The notes under the pieces are model-generated. The model searched no databases and was not told the origin of the DNA. It was given only the letters and a program-made list of their open reading frames with translations. The position numbers were made by a program, and so were the translations under genes. Of a stretch of DNA of 8,330 nucleotides, positions 6,657-8,330 are shown one piece after another. The stretch's first letter is position 1, and each line of letters starts with the position of its first letter. This DNA is from Kiritimatiellia bacterium (GTDB lineage: Bacteria; Verrucomicrobiota; Kiritimatiellia; RFP12; UBA1067): contig JAKSOX010000074.1 in assembly GCA_024405335.1 (NCBI GenBank), positions 1 through 8,330 of the forward strand, in the 5' to 3' direction.

Positions 6657-8252
6657 ATGATTCAGACGATGCACAAAATCGGAGAATACGACGCCGTCCG
6701 CGAACTCGGCCGCGGCGGCATGGCCGTGGTGTTCGAGGCCGCGCACCCGACGCTGCGCACGCGGCACGCCGTCAAGGTGTTCGACGTGCCGGAAGGGCGG
6801 CATTGCGACGCGCTGCGGGAAAAGTTCTTCGCCGAGGCGCGGCTTTTGGCGTCGTTGCGCCATCCCAACGTGGTCCGCGTGACCGATTTCGGGACGCTGG
6901 AAGACGGCCGCCCGTACCTGGTGATGGATTTCGTTCCGGGCGGCAGTTTGTCGGCGCGTCTGGCGCGGCCGGTTCCGCCGACGCCGGAGGACGTCGCGCG
7001 CTGGTACGCCGACGTCCGCTCGGCGCTGGCGCATTGCGCCGAAAAGGGCGTGGTGCATTCGGACGTGAAAGCCGAAAACGTGCTTTTGGACGAAGACGGC
7101 CACGCGCTTCTGGCGGACTTCGGCATCGCGCGGGTGGTCGATCCCGGTTTGCGGGCGGGTCTCGACCTCGCGACGCTGACGCTGCCGGGCGGTCTCGGCA
7201 CGGCCTACACGCTGGCGCCGGAATGCCGCCGCGGCGCGAAGGCGACGCCCGCGAGCGACGTCTATTCGTTCGGCGTGCTGCTGTTCAAACTGGTCACCGG
7301 CATCTGGTACGAGGGCTCTCCGCGCCTGCTCGAACAGTTGCGCGCGCTCTCGCCGGCGTGGGCGCCGCTGCTGGAGCGCATGCTGGCGGCCGATCCCGCG
7401 GCGCGCGTCGCGTCGGCGGCGGATTTGCCGTCTGCGGCGCCGGACGCGGCGTCCGCTTCGCGCCGCCGCGCCGCCTGGTGGCTGATTGCCGCCGTCGTCT
7501 TCGCCGCCGCCATCGCCGTCGCCGTCGCCGCCGTGTTTTGGCGCGCTGAAAAAAAGCCGGATGCAAAAAAGACGGCGGCGCGTCCGGAGCCGTCCGCTTC
7601 GTCGTTGGAGGCGATCAGCATCGAGGCGGGGCCGAAGCCGATATTGTCCGGCTGGCGGGTGCAGAAGAAGGACGGCGTGGTGGCGTTGTCCTCGGGCATG
7701 AAGGGCGTGCCGTGCGTCGAGCCCAAGCCCGTGGGCGACGTGGTGCTGCCCAAGACGGTGGACGGACTCGTGGTGACGTCCGTGGGCGACCACGCATTCG
7801 GCGGTTGCGTGGACGTCACGGCCATGACGATGCCGGAGACGGTGACGAACATCGGTTTTTCGGCGTTCGCGAGCTGCGGGCGGATGCGGCGCGTCAACTT
7901 GCCGGACGGCATCGAGCGCATCGGAGTTTTCGCGTTCACGGATTGCGCGAGTTTGGAGGAATTGCGGTTGCCGGCGTCGTTGAAGTCGATGCGGGAATGG
8001 ACGTTCCACGGGTGCTTGAAGCTGCGCGAGATCGTAGTGCCGCCGCACGTGGAGTCGATCGGCGAGTACACTTTCAGCAAGATGCCGTCGCTGGAATCCG
8101 TCACCTTCCTGGGGCCGATGCCGCGGTTGGACAAAAAGTGTTTCGTGAATCTGCCGCCGGGCGCGGTGGTGTACGTGACCGACGCGTGGACGGGCCCCCG
8201 GGACAAACTGCAGGGCCTGCCGGTGCGGCCGCTGTCCGAAAAGGGCAAGTGA
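6657..8252 (+). CDS. Transmembrane Ser/Thr protein kinase with C-terminal BspA-like leucine-rich repeats
   Basis: A 531-residue receptor-like Hanks-type kinase. The kinase domain (about 11-255) has the glycine loop LGRGGMAVVFEA (17-28), Lys40 in HAVK, Glu60 of helix C, HSDVKAEN (134-141) with catalytic Asp136 and Asn141, DFG (154-156), APE (187-189) and Asp201. All catalytic residues are present, but the usual HRD is HSD, making it a non-RD kinase, and the third loop glycine is Ala23. A single membrane helix follows (about 272-295) with a Lys-rich flank. Residues 361-497 carry BspA/LRR_5 repeats of exactly 23 residues, predicted to lie outside the membrane and sense a ligand or surface. A weak ACGGGA site sits 6 bases before ATG 6657, 22 bases after the sigma gene. 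The sigma factor is its likely, unproven, substrate. Confidence 0.92.
   Translation: MIQTMHKIGEYDAVRELGRGGMAVVFEAAHPTLRTRHAVKVFDVPEGRHCDALREKFFAEARLLASLRHPNVVRVTDFGTLEDGRPYLVMDFVPGGSLSARLARPVPPTPEDVARWYADVRSALAHCAEKGVVHSDVKAENVLLDEDGHALLADFGIARVVDPGLRAGLDLATLTLPGGLGTAYTLAPECRRGAKATPASDVYSFGVLLFKLVTGIWYEGSPRLLEQLRALSPAWAPLLERMLAADPAARVASAADLPSAAPDAASASRRRAAWWLIAAVVFAAAIAVAVAAVFWRAEKKPDAKKTAARPEPSASSLEAISIEAGPKPILSGWRVQKKDGVVALSSGMKGVPCVEPKPVGDVVLPKTVDGLVVTSVGDHAFGGCVDVTAMTMPETVTNIGFSAFASCGRMRRVNLPDGIERIGVFAFTDCASLEELRLPASLKSMREWTFHGCLKLREIVVPPHVESIGEYTFSKMPSLESVTFLGPMPRLDKKCFVNLPPGAVVYVTDAWTGPRDKLQGLPVRPLSEKGK
7473..7541 (+). other. Transmembrane segment of the kinase
   Basis: Codons 273-295 encode an uninterrupted run of Ala, Val, Ile, Leu, Phe and Trp, preceded by Arg-Arg-Arg (269-271) and followed by Arg296 and a Lys-rich stretch. 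This is the only membrane helix in the protein. It separates the cytoplasmic kinase from the predicted external repeat domain. Confidence 0.85.
7737..8147 (+). repeat. BspA-like leucine-rich repeats (LRR_5), 23-residue period
   Basis: Five copies of a unit resembling LPxxVxxIGxxAFxxCxxLxxVx follow each other without gaps. The conserved cysteines fall at residues 384, 407, 430 and 453, exactly 23 apart; the fifth copy has Met476 in that position. The array ends in a typical VVYVTDAW-like cap (504-511). The repeats are diverged at the DNA level and conserved as protein, so they are an old structural domain, not a recent tandem duplication. This repeat type is common in surface proteins of gut and oral bacteria and in binding modules. 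Confidence 0.85.
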
Positions 8253-8262
8253 GGCTGCGAAG

Positions 8263-8309
8263 CGCGTCAGCGCGTCGAGGGCGGGAGCTCGGCGAGGGCG
8301 ACTGACGCG
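8263..8309 (+). repeat. Imperfect inverted repeat after the kinase gene
   Basis: CGCGTCAG at 8263-8270 is the exact reverse complement of CTGACGCG at 8302-8309. Inside it GTCGAG (8274-8279) can pair with CTCGGC (8288-8293) with one G-U pair, giving a possible two-step hairpin. It starts 10 bases after the kinase stop, where a terminator would be expected, but no T-run follows within the window, so a Rho-independent terminator is not supported. The remaining bases to 8330 hold no recognisable gene. Confidence 0.3.
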
Positions 8310-8330
8310 GCGAACTGCGAAAGGGGCGTG

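Noticed and set aside
7550..7571. Two in-phase A AAA AAG heptamers (7550-7556 and 7565-7571), the dnaX-type -1 slippery sequence
   Set aside because: Both encode Lys-Lys pairs just after the membrane helix, where positive charge is expected. A -1 shift would give an Arg-rich frame open to 8305 with no sensible product and would lose the well-formed repeat domain.
2439..8048. An 1869-codon open frame on the minus strand
   Set aside because: It lies in codon register with the large synthase gene and the kinase gene. It stays open because those genes avoid TTA, CTA and TCA codons in G+C-rich coding DNA. Its translation is full of Arg and His, has no domain pattern, and crosses four well-supported genes.
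8321..8330. AAGGGG followed by GTG as the start of another gene
   Set aside because: The spacing between the purine run and GTG is too short, and only one codon is inside the window.

Overview
The window is about two-thirds G+C by eye and is densely coding on the + strand only. Five genes run head to tail from base 16 to base 8252: a secreted GH20 beta-N-acetylhexosaminidase, a ketosynthase-like protein, a large linker/acyltransferase/dehydratase/phosphopantetheinyl-transferase protein, an ECF-type RNA polymerase sigma factor, and a transmembrane Ser/Thr protein kinase carrying BspA-like leucine-rich repeats. Gaps are 12 bases, ATGA overlap, ATGA overlap and 22 bases, so the last four, and possibly all five, look like one operon. 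The combination of ECF sigma plus Ser/Thr kinase, BspA-type repeats, a GH20 glycosidase and high G+C suggests a member of the PVC group (Verrucomicrobiota/Kiritimatiellota/Lentisphaerota/Planctomycetota), perhaps a gut or glycan-feeding lineage. This is an inference from gene content; there is no rRNA or marker gene to prove it.

The centre (1525-6053) is the striking part. The two proteins together have the order of a type I polyketide / PUFA-like synthase: ketosynthase, then KS-AT linker, acyltransferase, double-hotdog dehydratase and 4'-phosphopantetheinyl transferase. The protein is cut in two exactly between the ketosynthase and the linker. Read against the family motifs, the three synthase domains have lost their catalytic residues: KS Cys to Ser and first His to Asp; AT Ser to Gly, His lost, and most of the small subdomain missing; DH His to Thr and Asp to Glu. 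The phosphopantetheinyl transferase keeps its metal-binding and substrate motifs. No acyl carrier protein, ketoreductase or enoyl reductase is in the window. I infer a non-catalytic (chain-length-factor-like or scaffold) synthase partner fused to a working carrier-protein activating enzyme, acting with catalytic subunits encoded elsewhere.

Downstream, the sigma factor overlaps the synthase gene by ATGA and is followed by the kinase, whose cytoplasmic kinase domain, single membrane helix and external repeat domain have the layout of a surface-sensing receptor. The likely logic is signal to kinase to sigma factor, controlling this or another operon. After 8252 only 78 bases remain, holding an imperfect hairpin and no recognisable gene.
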